Of a stretch of 64,000 nt of DNA, positions 1 to 8,476 are shown piece by piece. Position numbers and translations under genes: made by a program. The notes beneath the pieces were generated by a model. It made no database searches, was not told the origin of the DNA, and saw nothing but the letters and a program-made list of their open reading frames with translations. How positions within the stretch are numbered: position 1 is the first letter of the stretch; every line of letters starts with the position of its first letter. The stretch covers positions 558,001-622,000 of the forward strand of contig NZ_JACHVP010000001.1 in assembly GCF_014190775.1 (NCBI RefSeq), read 5' to 3'. The stretch comes from Leifsonia aquatica. Its GTDB lineage: Bacteria > Actinomycetota > Actinomycetes > Actinomycetales > Microbacteriaceae.

Positions 1-1
1 C

Positions 2-304
2 TCCGGGAAGAGCTCGTGCTCGGGCGCCTGCGCCGCCCAGTGGCCCGCCGTCGAGACCGACTCCGCGAAGCCGGACGTCACCGGCGTCACCGGCACGGTC
101 GGCACCATCACGGGCGCCGACGGCGGCAAGCAGGTCACCCTCGACGGCTGGCCGCTCTACACGTTCGCGGGCGACTCGTCGGCCGGTGACGTGACCGGGC
201 AGGGCGTGGGCGGCATCTGGTGGGCCGTCATGCCCGACGGCACGAAGATCGCCGCCGCCGCGACCTCCACCTCGGGAGGGGCGAGCTCCGGCTACTCGAA
301 ATAA
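2..304 (+). CDS. Secreted-repeat lipoprotein-like protein, C-terminal part
   Basis: The reading frame is open from the window edge to TAA at 302-304, giving 100 residues of C-terminal sequence. It contains CSGACAAQWPAV near the start, then LDGWPLYTFAGDSSAGDVTGQG and GGIWWAVMPDG. This is the signature of the actinobacterial secreted repeat family (COG4315, often a lipoprotein), in which a W-PLY-F-D motif recurs. The protein ends in a Ser/Gly/Ala-rich tail. The N-terminus, where a signal peptide or lipobox would lie, is outside the window. The cellular function of the family is unknown. It is convergent with the epimerase gene that ends at 318. Confidence 0.75.
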   Translation, partial: SGKSSCSGACAAQWPAVETDSAKPDVTGVTGTVGTITGADGGKQVTLDGWPLYTFAGDSSAGDVTGQGVGGIWWAVMPDGTKIAAAATSTSGGASSGYSK

Positions 305-317
305 GGAGCGGCGCGGG

Positions 318-1313
318 TCACCCGAACGCGCGGGCGTGGTCGACCAGGCGGTCGAACGCCGCGTCGAGGTCGGGGTCGACCCGCTGCCGGGACGCGTCGG
401 CGAGGAACCACTCGACGATCTCGCCGGCGCCGCGGGCGAACGGCACCTTCTGCTGGAACGACGGGACGAGCGCGCGCACCTTGCTGTTGTCGAACTGCAT
501 CGAGTGCGCCTTGTCGCCGAGGAGGCCGGGACCGAGTTCCGGGATGACGGCCGCGATGGACTCGCTGGCGACGTGCACCAGCTCGGCCTCGACGCCCAGC
601 GCCTCGGCGAGGTCGCAGTAGATGCGGTCCCACGTGGGGGCTTCGTCGCCGGTGATGTGGAAGGTGTCGCCCACGGCCTCCGGGCGGCCCAGCAGGCCGG
701 TGAAGGCGACGGCGAAATCGGTGTTGTGCGTGATCGTCCACCGGCTGGTGCCGTCGCCGTGCACGACGACGGGGGCGCCGCGGCGCATCCGCTCGAGGTC
801 GGTCCAGTGGCCGCTGGTCGGGATCATGGTGCGGTCGTAGGTGTGCGACGGGCGCACGATCGTGACCGGGAACGCGCGCTCCCGGTAGGCCTCGACGAGC
901 AGGTCCTCGCACGCGATCTTGTCCCGCGAGTACTGCCAGAACGGGTTGCGCAGCGGCGTGGACTCCGTCACCGGGGAGCGCGACGGCGGTTTCTGGTAGG
1001 CGGAGGCGGAGCTGATGAAGACGTACTGGCCGACGCGGCCCTCGAACAGGTCGAAGTCGGTGCGGACGTGCTCCGGCGTGAACGCGAGGAACTCGGCGGC
1101 CACGTCGAAGCTGCGCTCACCGAGGACCGCGTGGACGCTCTCCGGGTCGCGGACGTCGGCGTGCAGCACCTCGACACCCTCCGGCAGTGGACGCGTGCCG
1201 CTCGATCCCCGGTTCACCACGGTGACCTCGTGCCCCGCTTCCAGTGCCTCCGCCACGCACGCGGAGCTGATGACCCCCGTGCCGCCGACGAAGAGTGTCC
1301 GTGTCGCTGCCAT
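318..1313 (-). CDS. NAD-dependent epimerase/dehydratase family protein
   Basis: This 331-residue protein has a Rossmann fold of the extended/atypical SDR type. The dinucleotide-binding glycine motif VGGTGVIS lies at residues 9-16, and a YxxxK catalytic pair is at Tyr128/Lys132 (YSRDK). A sugar-nucleotide or related substrate is likely but cannot be named. The ATG at 1313 is preceded by AGGAG at good spacing. An in-frame ATG further upstream would add 26 residues with no family resemblance and was not used. The gene is divergent from the MscS channel gene, with only about 115 bp between the two starts. Confidence 0.8.
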   Translation of the reverse strand: MAATRTLFVGGTGVISSACVAEALEAGHEVTVVNRGSSGTRPLPEGVEVLHADVRDPESVHAVLGERSFDVAAEFLAFTPEHVRTDFDLFEGRVGQYVFISSASAYQKPPSRSPVTESTPLRNPFWQYSRDKIACEDLLVEAYRERAFPVTIVRPSHTYDRTMIPTSGHWTDLERMRRGAPVVVHGDGTSRWTITHNTDFAVAFTGLLGRPEAVGDTFHITGDEAPTWDRIYCDLAEALGVEAELVHVASESIAAVIPELGPGLLGDKAHSMQFDNSKVRALVPSFQQKVPFARGAGEIVEWFLADASRQRVDPDLDAAFDRLVDHARAFG

Positions 1314-1429
1314 GCCTGTCTCCTGCTCCCTCGCCGACCGACCGATTCCCCCGAAGCCCTCAGCGTAGCGCGGCCGGGGCGTACACTCCACGGCACCCCC
1401 GTCCCGAACCCGAAGGAGCTCCTCCCGCC

Positions 1430-2635
1430 GTGTCCGCCCTCCGAACCTGGCCCGGGCTCGCGGTCGCGTGCGTCGTGGCCGTCGTGCTCGCGATCGTCGT
1501 CACCGCCATCGTCGGCGCCGTCCTGCGGGCGGTCGCCCGCCGGCGCACCTGGCCCGAACTGCTCATCCGGAACGCGCGCGTGCCGTTCCGGCTGTTCCTG
1601 CTCGTCGTCGTCCTGTGGATCGCCGTCACGATCTCCCTCCCGCCGGAGGTCCCGGGCGGCTGGCAGCAGGGCATCCACCACACGATGCTGATCCTGGCCA
1701 TCGTGACCGGCGTCTGGTTCGCCGCGGCGATGGTGGTCTTCGTGGAGGATCTGGGCCTCGCGCGCTACCGGCTCGACGTGCCGGACAACCGCTACGCGCG
1801 CAAGGTGCGGACGCAGGTCCTCATCCTGCGGCGCCTCACGGTCGTGGCGGCGGTGGTGATCGGCCTCGGCGCGGTGCTGCTCACGTTCCCGGCGCTGCAG
1901 GCGGCCGGGGCGAGCCTCCTCGCGTCCGCGGGCGTCATCGGCATCATCGCCGGTGTCGCCGCGCAGTCCAGCCTGGCGAACCTGTTCGCGGGCATCCAGC
2001 TGGCCTTCAGCGACGCCATCCGGCTCGACGACGTCGTCGTGGTCGAGCAGCAGTGGGGCACGATCGAGGAGATCACCCTCACCTACGTCGTCGTGCACGT
2101 GTGGGACGACCGGCGCCTCGTGCTGCCGTCGACCTACTTCACCACCAAGCCGTTCGAGAACTGGACCCGCCAGCACAGCGAGCTCCTCGGCTCGGTCGAG
2201 TTCGACCTCGACTGGCGCGTCTCACCGGGCGGGATGCGCTCCGAGCTCAACCGCATCCTGGCCACCACCAACCTGTGGGACGGCCGCACCGGCGTCCTGC
2301 AGGTGACGGACGCGGTCGCGGGCTGGGTGCGTGTGCGCGTGCTGGTCACGGCGAAGGACGCCCCGACCCTGTTCGACCTGCGGTGCCTCGTGCGCGAGCG
2401 CCTCATCGACTGGATGCAGCGGTACGCACCGGCGTCGCTCCCGCGGTCGCGCGTGGAGCTGGTCGAGCCTCCCGCCCCCTCCGTGCCGACGGCGCGGGCG
2501 CAGGCGCAGACGAACGACGACGCGCGGCTCTTCGGCGGTTCGCCCGAGAAGGAGCAGCGCGGTGCGCAGTTCACCGAGGCGATCCCGGTGATCCAGCCGG
2601 GCGTCGACGGCGACGAGGAGCAGGCCCGGCCGTGA
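1430..2635 (+). CDS. MscS-family mechanosensitive ion channel
   Basis: This 401-residue membrane protein has hydrophobic segments near residues 10-31, 53-70, 85-104 and 136-156. A Gly/Ala-rich pore helix follows at about 160-180 (AGVIGIIAGVAAQSSLAN), then a beta-rich cytoplasmic domain starting at DDVVVVEQQWGTIEEI. This is the MscS core layout and predicts a tension-gated channel that vents solutes on hypo-osmotic shock. The C-terminal tail is Pro/Ala-rich. The start is GTG at 1430, with AAGGAG about 11 nt upstream. Any earlier in-frame start would overlap the divergent epimerase. Confidence 0.88.
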   Translation: MSALRTWPGLAVACVVAVVLAIVVTAIVGAVLRAVARRRTWPELLIRNARVPFRLFLLVVVLWIAVTISLPPEVPGGWQQGIHHTMLILAIVTGVWFAAAMVVFVEDLGLARYRLDVPDNRYARKVRTQVLILRRLTVVAAVVIGLGAVLLTFPALQAAGASLLASAGVIGIIAGVAAQSSLANLFAGIQLAFSDAIRLDDVVVVEQQWGTIEEITLTYVVVHVWDDRRLVLPSTYFTTKPFENWTRQHSELLGSVEFDLDWRVSPGGMRSELNRILATTNLWDGRTGVLQVTDAVAGWVRVRVLVTAKDAPTLFDLRCLVRERLIDWMQRYAPASLPRSRVELVEPPAPSVPTARAQAQTNDDARLFGGSPEKEQRGAQFTEAIPVIQPGVDGDEEQARP

Positions 2636-2674
2636 GGACGCGTGGGGGACGTCGTCCGTCACGGCCGGCGTCGC

Positions 2675-3403
2675 TCAGCCGAGGGATTCCGCGGCGGCGA
2701 CGATCACCCCGGTGACGACATCCGGCGCTGCCAGCATGGAGACGTGTCCGGCAGGGGTCTCCACGATCGTGGAGCCGGCACGTTCGGCCATGCGACGCTG
2801 GGCCGCGGGCGGGATGATGCGGTCTTCGGTGCCGACGAGCGCCCAGCTCGGCAGCTGACGCCACGCGGGAGGCCCGGCGGGGCCGACGTTGGCGGCCAGC
2901 GCGATGGGGCGCTGCGTGGCGAACACGAGCTCGCGGACGTCGGGGTCGAGGTCCTGCGCGAACGACTCGTGCACGGTGCTCGCCTTCAGATACGCGTCCG
3001 CGTCACCCTCGGGGGCTCCCGGATAGCCGACGACGTCGAGCACGGTGGTCGGATCGGGCACGTCGAGCGCGGACCCGGTGCCGCCGAGCAGCCCGACGAC
3101 CGTCTCCCCGTCGTCGGGCAGGAACGCGTCGACGTAGACGAGGGCGCGCACGTCCCCGCCGCCGAGCGCCGCGCCGCTGATGACGGCTCCGCCGTAGGAG
3201 TGCCCGGCCAGCACGACGGGCCCGCTCGTGCGCTGGGCGATCGCGGACGACACGTAGGCGGCGTCGCCGGCGACCCCGCGCAGGAGGTTGGGCACGGTGA
3301 GCACGGTGAAGTCGCGCTCGCGCAGTGCCGTGATGACGGGGTTCCAGCTGGAGGCGTCGGCCCATGCTCCATGGACGAGGACGATGGTGGGAAGCGGAGA
3401 CAC
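2675..3403 (-). CDS. Alpha/beta fold hydrolase
   Basis: This 242-residue single-domain alpha/beta hydrolase has an HGAW oxyanion motif at residues 11-14. The nucleophile elbow GHSYGG has Ser69, the acid is Asp194 in GTEDRIIP, and the base is His220 near the C-terminus, so the triad is complete. It resembles the esterase/EstC-like group annotated as alpha/beta hydrolases with HGAW motifs; the substrate is unknown. The GTG at 3403 is preceded by GAAGGA and was chosen over an upstream ATG that would add a Pro/His-rich non-homologous extension. The gene is divergent from msrB across about 210 bp. Confidence 0.82.
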   Translation of the reverse strand: MSPLPTIVLVHGAWADASSWNPVITALRERDFTVLTVPNLLRGVAGDAAYVSSAIAQRTSGPVVLAGHSYGGAVISGAALGGGDVRALVYVDAFLPDDGETVVGLLGGTGSALDVPDPTTVLDVVGYPGAPEGDADAYLKASTVHESFAQDLDPDVRELVFATQRPIALAANVGPAGPPAWRQLPSWALVGTEDRIIPPAAQRRMAERAGSTIVETPAGHVSMLAAPDVVTGVIVAAAESLG

Positions 3404-3616
3404 GTGGTTCCTTCCGTGGTGCCGTACCGGGACGAGGGGAGTGGGATCGTGCGGGAGAGGCGGTGGAACAGCCACAGAGTAGGGGACAGGTCCTCCCGCG
3501 GCTAGCCCCGCGACCGCTCACAGTGAAGACTCAGCATCAGCGGGACCAACCGACGCCCTTCCGCTGTTCTCCTCAGTGCGGGCCGCAGCAGGCGGCAACC
3601 GCACCGAGGAGGAATC

Positions 3617-4078
3617 GTGACACAGGAGAACGTGACACCGCGCTACACCAAGGACCCGGCCGCGATCGGGCGCCTCACCAAGCGGCAGTACGCCGTGACC
3701 CAGGAGGCGGCGACCGAGCCCGCCTTCCGCAACGAGTTCTGGAACAACCACGAGGACGGCATCTACGTCGACGTCGTCTCGGGCGAGCCGCTGTTCTCGT
3801 CCACCGACAAGTACGACAGCGGATCGGGCTGGCCGAGCTTCACCCGGCCGATCGAGTCTGCCGAGATCGTCGAGAACACCGACCGCACGTTCGGCATGCG
3901 CCGCACCGAGGTGCGCTCCGGCCAGGCCGACAGCCACCTGGGCCACCTGTTCGACGACGGTCCCGTCGCCGACGGCGGCATGCGCTACTGCATCAACTCC
4001 GCCGCGCTCCGCTTCGTCCCGCTCGCCGAGCTGGAGCAGCAGGGCTACGGCGTCTACCGCCGGCTTTTCGAGAAGTAA
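3617..4078 (+). CDS. msrB: Peptide-methionine (R)-S-oxide reductase MsrB
   Basis: This 153-residue enzyme reduces methionine-R-sulfoxide in oxidised proteins. GWPSF is at residues 71-75, the histidines of HLGH are at 107-110, and the catalytic Cys is Cys125 in RYCINSAAL. The zinc-binding CxxC expected just before the GEPLF segment is absent (residues 52-55 read DVVS), so this is a zinc-free form. The start is GTG with GAGGAGG only 4 nt upstream. msrA begins 13 nt after the stop, so the two stereospecific reductases are co-transcribed for oxidative repair. Confidence 0.95.
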   Translation: MTQENVTPRYTKDPAAIGRLTKRQYAVTQEAATEPAFRNEFWNNHEDGIYVDVVSGEPLFSSTDKYDSGSGWPSFTRPIESAEIVENTDRTFGMRRTEVRSGQADSHLGHLFDDGPVADGGMRYCINSAALRFVPLAELEQQGYGVYRRLFEK

Positions 4079-4091
4079 GGAGAATGAACGA

Positions 4092-4607
4092 ATGACGACC
4101 GAGAAGGCGATCCTCGCCGGAGGCTGTTTCTGGGGCATGCAGGATCTGATCCGCAAGCGCCCCGGCGTCACCGGCACCCGCGTCGGGTACACCGGCGGCG
4201 ACGTGCCGAACGCCACCTACCGCAACCACGGCTCCCACGCCGAGGCCATCGAGATCGAGTACGACCCCGAGCGCACCTCGTACCGTGAGCTGCTGGAGTT
4301 CTTCTTCCAGATCCACGACCCGTCGACGAAGAACCGTCAGGGCAACGACGTGGGCACCAGCTACCGCTCGGCGATCTACTACACCGACGACGAGCAGCGC
4401 CGCGTCGCGGAGGACACCATCGCCGACGTCGACGCCTCCGGGCTCTGGCCCGCGAAGGTCGTCACCGAGGTGGAGGCCGCCGGCCCGTTCTGGGAGGCCG
4501 AGCCCGAGCACCAGGACTACCTGGAGCGCATCCCGTGGGGCTACACCTGCCACTTCGCGCGCCCGGGCTGGGTGCTCCCGAAGCGGTCGGAGTCGCTCGC
4601 GAGCTGA
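4092..4607 (+). CDS. msrA: Peptide-methionine (S)-S-oxide reductase MsrA
   Basis: This 171-residue enzyme reduces methionine-S-sulfoxide, complementing the upstream MsrB. The catalytic Cys12 sits in the family motif GGCFWG. RVGYTGG, the [11 protein letters not shown] segment and the GTSYRS loop are all present, and the length is normal. There is no obvious C-terminal resolving Cys pair apart from the Cys in [17 protein letters not shown] precedes the ATG at a spacing of about 9 nt. An ATG at 4084 is out of frame. The gene is followed by a strong hairpin shared with the convergent rlmC. Confidence 0.95.
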   Translation: MTTEKAILAGGCFWGMQDLIRKRPGVTGTRVGYTGGDVPNATYRNHGSHAEAIEIEYDPERTSYRELLEFFFQIHDPSTKNRQGNDVGTSYRSAIYYTDDEQRRVAEDTIADVDASGLWPAKVVTEVEAAGPFWEAEPEHQDYLERIPWGYTCHFARPGWVLPKRSESLAS

Positions 4608-4618
4608 TGATCGGATCA

Positions 4619-4650
4619 CGAGGGGTGCGTCGCGAGACGCGCCCCTCGTT
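4619..4650. terminator. Bidirectional stem-loop between msrA and rlmC
   Basis: A 13-bp stem pairs CGAGGGGTGCGTC (4619-4631) with GACGCGCCCCTCG (4636-4648) around a GCGA tetraloop, with one G-U wobble. It lies between convergent stop codons. There is only a TT after the stem, so termination would depend on the hairpin alone. Confidence 0.7.
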
Positions 4651-4665
4651 GCGTGCGCGCGCCCG

Positions 4666-5790
4666 TCAGGCGCGCTCGAGTAGGACCGCCACCTCCAGGT
4701 GGCCGGTCTGCGGGAACATGTCGAGCACCCGGCCGGTGCGGATGCGATACGACGGCATGCGGGCCAGATCGGTCGCGAGGCTCTTCGGGTTGCAGCTGGA
4801 GTAGACGACGTGCGGGATGTCGGAGCCCTCGAGCCAGTCGGCCAGCTCCGTGCCGATGCCGCGCCGTGGCGGGTTCACGATCACCAGCTCCGGGGCCGTC
4901 TTCGCCCGCAGCGCGAACGCGGTCGCGTCCTCGGCGCGGAACGCGAGCTGGGGGAGCCCAGCAGCAGCGGCGGTGGAGCGCGCGCTCTTCACCGCCTCCC
5001 GACTCGTCTCGACGCCGACGACGCGCCGCCCCGGCGCCGCGCAGTGGAGGGCGAAGCCGCCCACGCCGCAGTACAGATCCCAGACGCTCGCGGGCGACAC
5101 CTCGTCGACCCAGCCGCTCACCTGTCCGTAGAGCTCCTCGGCGACGGCCGTGTTGGTCTGGAAGAAGCTCTGCGGGCGCAGCCGCAGCCTCATCCCGCCG
5201 ACGCGCATCACCAGCGACGCGTCGGGCGTCAGCACGATCTCCCGGTCGCCCTCGACGACCGCCTTGTGCTCGGACTGGATGTTGGCCGAAACTACGCGCG
5301 TGTTCGGCAGTTCCGCGAGCAGCGAGGGCAGCTCGCGCCGGATGCGCGCGACCGCCGACTCGTCCCGCAGCACGAAACGGATCATCAGCTCGTCGTCGGG
5401 GGAGAGCGTGACGAGCACGTACTTCAGCTCCCCGCGTCGCTCCGGCACGCTGTAGGGGACCAGCCGCGCGCGGGTGATGAAGCGGGCGAGCACCGGCAGT
5501 GCGGCGCGCACGCCCGGAGCGCAGATCCCGCACTCCTGCAGGTCCACCCCGCGTCCGCGCTCGTCCAGGATGCCGATCGTCGGCTGCTCCAGAGTGCCGC
5601 CGACGACCATCTTCGCCTTGTTGCGGTACCCGGACTCCGCGCTCGCGACCGGCGGGAGCCACGCCGCGTCCCCGAAGGGCGCCAGCAGCGCGCGAGCCGA
5701 CCGGTCCTTCTCCGCCAGCTGCTCGGCGTACGGCACACCCATCAGCGTGCACGACCGGCACACGCCGGCATCGAAGTACGAGCAGTCCAT
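4666..5790 (-). CDS. rlmC: 23S rRNA (uracil(747)-C(5))-methyltransferase RlmC
   Basis: This 374-residue SAM-dependent RNA methyltransferase forms m5U at position 747 of 23S rRNA in the characterised E. coli enzyme. Cysteines 3, 11, 14 and 87 sit at the four Fe-S ligand positions of E. coli RlmC, and RGELKYVL, RPQSFFQTN, DLYCGVGGF and VNPPRRGIG are all conserved. The nucleophile is Cys333 in YSSCNPK. It matches RlmC better than RlmD because it lacks the N-terminal TRAM domain. Start ATG 5790. The gene is transcribed toward msrA. Confidence 0.92.
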   Translation of the reverse strand: MDCSYFDAGVCRSCTLMGVPYAEQLAEKDRSARALLAPFGDAAWLPPVASAESGYRNKAKMVVGGTLEQPTIGILDERGRGVDLQECGICAPGVRAALPVLARFITRARLVPYSVPERRGELKYVLVTLSPDDELMIRFVLRDESAVARIRRELPSLLAELPNTRVVSANIQSEHKAVVEGDREIVLTPDASLVMRVGGMRLRLRPQSFFQTNTAVAEELYGQVSGWVDEVSPASVWDLYCGVGGFALHCAAPGRRVVGVETSREAVKSARSTAAAAGLPQLAFRAEDATAFALRAKTAPELVIVNPPRRGIGTELADWLEGSDIPHVVYSSCNPKSLATDLARMPSYRIRTGRVLDMFPQTGHLEVAVLLERA

Positions 5791-5850
5791 GACCGGTCAA
5801 TGGTACGCGGTCCCGGACCTGCGGTTCGAGAGTGGTTCGCAGCCGGACTT

Positions 5851-6630
5851 CTACTCGACCGTTGCCTCTTCCACCTGTTGTATGGCTGCGCGCGGGTCGG
5901 TGAGCAGGTGTCGCTGACCGGGATTGTGCAAGAAGTACCAGACGATCGGCGCAACCACATTCGGGTCGGAGCCGATCCAGTACGGTGCGATGCGGATCAG
6001 TTCGCCCGATGTGGTCTTGAGGAGGAGATGAGCGCCGCGCATGTCGACGACACCGACCGTTGCGATCTCATCCCAGGTCAGGCGGATCAGACGGACGCCT
6101 CGGGTTCCTGAGATGCCGAATTCGGTCAGTGTGAGCCCCGCCGGGATACGGAGGATCCACAACTCGTGCGCGACTATGCAGAGTCCCAACAGCCCGAGCC
6201 CCAGGATGTACCAGCGCTTGAAATCGACCGGGTTCCCGGGCGGGATCGCCAGGTACTGGAGGACGAGGAAGGTGAGCCCAGGCGCGATCAGGAGGAATCC
6301 GACTGTGAGAAAGGTCGAGCGCACCACGCGGGTTGAAATGAAGCGAACGGAGCCGGCTGCCGGATCGATACGGATAGTGCGCGCGGAGGTCGATTCCATC
6401 ACTCGGCGGATTCCGGCACCGGCACCGATCATCGCCGCCGCGAGCAGGCCCATACCGATCCTTAGCGCGACGGGTTCGACGAAGATTGCGATCAACGCGC
6501 TGACGGCGGCGGCCAGCGTGAAGAACGCGGTCACCCCGAGAGGGCTATAGCCGCTCGCGCGTACCGCGACAAGAGGCGCCCCTAAGGTGGTCACACGAGG
6601 GGTGAGGACGGAAGTAGACATCGCGCCCAT
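5851..6630 (-). CDS. Membrane protein of the WXG islet, PH-like C-terminus
   Basis: This 259-residue protein has no assigned function. Two pairs of hydrophobic helices (about residues 30-70 and 105-160) are followed by a soluble beta-rich C-terminus. That region includes LTLTEFGISG, LTWDEIATVGVV and IGSDPNVVAPIVWYFLHNP and resembles bacterial PH-like domains. It is the last gene of a four-gene minus-strand unit, starting 3 nt after the stop of the WXG/glycine-zipper gene. Its position suggests a membrane partner or immunity protein for that product; this is inference. Base composition is visibly less GC-rich than the flanking housekeeping genes. Met at 6621 is an alternative start. Confidence 0.65.
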   Translation of the reverse strand: MGAMSTSVLTPRVTTLGAPLVAVRASGYSPLGVTAFFTLAAAVSALIAIFVEPVALRIGMGLLAAAMIGAGAGIRRVMESTSARTIRIDPAAGSVRFISTRVVRSTFLTVGFLLIAPGLTFLVLQYLAIPPGNPVDFKRWYILGLGLLGLCIVAHELWILRIPAGLTLTEFGISGTRGVRLIRLTWDEIATVGVVDMRGAHLLLKTTSGELIRIAPYWIGSDPNVVAPIVWYFLHNPGQRHLLTDPRAAIQQVEEATVE

Positions 6631-6633
6631 CAG

Positions 6634-7758
6634 CTATCGCGACTCCGTCAGGTGAGGGACAAGCGCGGGTCGTGAGCCACGCAAGAAGTCATCGATCGCC
6701 TCTCTGACATCGAGAGGTACCCACGCTTCCCAGGCGGAATGCGCTCCGGCCCCGGCTGCGGCAGCGCCCACACCGATCGACACCGCTGCCCCTACCGGCG
6801 GAAGCGTCCATGTCCCTGCCAAAGCCGCCCCGGCGGCAGCGCCGCCTGCGCCACCGAGAAGCCCGGCGCCGACTGACGAGACCGAGCCTCCATCGGCGAG
6901 CTCCACGCCCGCCGAGACGACGTCGACCATCGCGCCCGCAACCGGGATCACCTTGGAGAATCTGGCGACACCGGCGATCGAACGTGTCAGCTCTTCCAAA
7001 CCCTCGCGGACAACCCGGGGACTAGCCGCTTCCGCCGCCGCACGCAGCGCCGGGTTTCCCGAGCGTAGGCCCTTTGCTATGGCGTCCGCGTCAGCTTGCA
7101 TGACGGTTGCCTTCTGGCGAAACCAGCTCATGTCGCGGTCGGTACGCTGCTTTGCGTACTCGAGAGCTGTCTGGACGACGTCCTCGTTGTGGACAGTGAG
7201 CTTGCTCAGCAGGGTGGAGACAGAGTTGAGGTCGTCGATTCTGACGGTGAGAGGAACAATATGTTCCGCAACCCAGGATTCGGTTTCGCCCCACCACGTC
7301 CCGACTCGTGTCGCGACATCGTTATAGAGGTCGACTAGGGCGAGGAACGTGTCATAGGCCCTTCGATCGTCGCTCTCTCCGGGCGCTGGGCAGTAGGTGA
7401 GGGTCGAAGCGGGACGGGAGACCTTTCGACGGTGGACTTTCAAGCCGAGGGTCGATGCTTGTCGTCCGATGCTGTCGAGCTCACTTTGTCCGCGCTCAAG
7501 TCTGCCAGCATAGGCGCGGAAGACTTCGGCGGCGTCGCTGAGGTATGCGTGTGTGATCCCCGTGCTGTTCCGAACTGCTTGAGCTGTGTCCCGAAACGCC
7601 GAACCGGCTTCACCTGTCCAGTACGTCTGCGAGTCGCCCCAGACATATGCGAGTTCAAGGTCAGCGGCGACTGCGGCTCCCCTGAGCCCTGGGTCGAGCC
7701 AGTCGGCGACGGAGCGGATCGCAGCAGTGTCCCCAGGAACCGTCAGGTCGATGGTCAT
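6634..7758 (-). CDS. WXG100-like protein with C-terminal glycine zipper
   Basis: This 374-residue protein is probably a type VII (ESX-like) secretion substrate. The N-terminal helical part carries YWTGEAGSAFRDTA (about residues 46-59), a WxG-type turn between two helices, followed by long helices to about residue 270. From about 275 comes a Gly/Ala-rich hydrophobic stretch (VIPVAGAMVDVVSAG, then GAGLLGGAGGAAAGAALAG and later VGAAVSIGVGAAAAGAG) of glycine-zipper, membrane-inserting type. The protein ends in a short amphipathic tail. No enzymatic toxin domain is visible. Its ATG overlaps the upstream stop by 4 nt, so translation is coupled. No ESX ATPase gene lies in the window. Confidence 0.65.
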   Translation of the reverse strand: MTIDLTVPGDTAAIRSVADWLDPGLRGAAVAADLELAYVWGDSQTYWTGEAGSAFRDTAQAVRNSTGITHAYLSDAAEVFRAYAGRLERGQSELDSIGRQASTLGLKVHRRKVSRPASTLTYCPAPGESDDRRAYDTFLALVDLYNDVATRVGTWWGETESWVAEHIVPLTVRIDDLNSVSTLLSKLTVHNEDVVQTALEYAKQRTDRDMSWFRQKATVMQADADAIAKGLRSGNPALRAAAEAASPRVVREGLEELTRSIAGVARFSKVIPVAGAMVDVVSAGVELADGGSVSSVGAGLLGGAGGAAAGAALAGTWTLPPVGAAVSIGVGAAAAGAGAHSAWEAWVPLDVREAIDDFLRGSRPALVPHLTESR

Positions 7759-8051
7759 CGAGATTCGACCCCCTTCTCGAGCGCCGTGATCGATTCGATG
7801 ATCTTCTGCTCGGTCAGAGCCTGGTCAGCGAGCACATCATGTGTGATGGCCGATAGCGCCCGCATCGAGTCGGCCGCGAGCCCGACGGCTTCAGAAGCCG
7901 ACGAAGTGATCAGCGCGATCGATGCGCTCGCAATTCCGCCATCGGGGACGTTCGGCGTGCGACCGAGCTCGCGATCCATGTCGTCGATGCGATCAACCAG
8001 GTCGCGAAGTCGCCGATTCATGTTGTACCGGTCGACACTGATTCGGCTCAT
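7755..8051 (-). CDS. Small helical protein, WXG islet
   Basis: This 98-residue, almost wholly helical protein has an N-terminal NMNRRLRDLVDRIDDMDRELG coiled segment, a central Ala/Ser-rich helix and an acidic/amphipathic C-terminus. It resembles in size and helicity the small EspC/WXG100-type partners encoded beside ESX substrates, but lacks a clear WxG motif. Both ends overlap neighbours by ATGA (8048-8051 and 7755-7758), so it is translationally coupled to the gene before and the gene after. That supports a role as a partner or chaperone of the downstream WXG protein; this is inference. An upstream in-frame ATG at 8183 would run across the preceding gene. Confidence 0.6.
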   Translation of the reverse strand: MSRISVDRYNMNRRLRDLVDRIDDMDRELGRTPNVPDGGIASASIALITSSASEAVGLAADSMRALSAITHDVLADQALTEQKIIESITALEKGVESR

Positions 8052-8332
8052 CGGAGGCGCCCGTCGGCGAGTAGCGCGGATGGGATGTCCAGATCGAACG
8101 TGATGACGTCGAACGGCGTCGACTGCTTCACGCTGCCGAGGTCGGCGGTGGCCAAGAGCATCCATGGCTGATTCGGGCCGCATCTTCTGACGAGTCGATC
8201 GAGCGCGGTGTAGGCCAGAAGCCCCGATCTCCCGTCCGACAACTCGCGAACGATCGCGGTGTGTCCGCCGTCAGGATGGTCCGAGACCGGCAAGTAGAGC
8301 ATCGGCGGTATGACGTTGTCGAAGGCGTCCAC
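8048..8332 (-). CDS. SAV_915/SseB-like small protein, WXG islet
   Basis: This 94-residue protein is the first gene of the islet. The sequence MLYLPVSDHPDGGHTAIVREL, then SGLLAYTALDRLVRRCGPNQPWMLL, is like the actinobacterial SAV_915 family (SseB-like fold), small proteins often encoded beside ESX/WXG genes. Their biochemical role is not known. The start is GTG 8332, preceded by GGGGGAAA; an upstream ATG at 8380 would cross the candidate promoter and operator. The gene overlaps the next one by 4 nt. Confidence 0.55.
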   Translation of the reverse strand: MDAFDNVIPPMLYLPVSDHPDGGHTAIVRELSDGRSGLLAYTALDRLVRRCGPNQPWMLLATADLGSVKQSTPFDVITFDLDIPSALLADGRLR

Positions 8333-8362
8333 GTTTCCCCCAGTGTTGCGTGTGTGCGTCCC

Positions 8363-8375
8363 AGGGTCAGACCCT
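8363..8375. promoter_or_regulatory. Palindrome overlapping the islet -10 region
   Basis: AGGGTCAGACCCT is a perfect 6+1+6 palindrome about 30 nt before the GTG of the first islet gene. On the minus strand it overlaps a possible -10 box (TAGGGT) with TTTCAG 18 nt further upstream. It could be an operator for the islet; no regulator gene lies inside the unit. Confidence 0.35.
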
Positions 8376-8429
8376 ATCAAGGACGCGCAGAAACCTGAAA
8401 TGTGGAACGCGACGCGGTCCCGGACACGA

Positions 8430-8463
8430 CGAAGGCCCCTCTCCCGCAGGAGAAGGGCCTTCG
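8430..8463 (-). terminator. Stem-loop downstream of tRNA-Arg
   Basis: CGAAGGCCC (8430-8438) pairs with GGGCCTTCG (8455-8463). An inner TCTCC/GGAGA extension follows after one mismatch, around a short CGCA loop. The stem begins about 14 nt after the tRNA 3' end, as expected for the tRNA transcript terminator. There is no T-run. Confidence 0.65.
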
Positions 8464-8476
8464 TTCGATGTTGCGG

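Noticed and set aside
5791..5850. GGTTCGA near 5820 as a second copy of the tRNA-Arg 3' end, marking an island attachment site
   Set aside because: Only 7 bases match, in the opposite orientation to the tRNA, and there is no integrase; a tRNA-linked integration cannot be supported.
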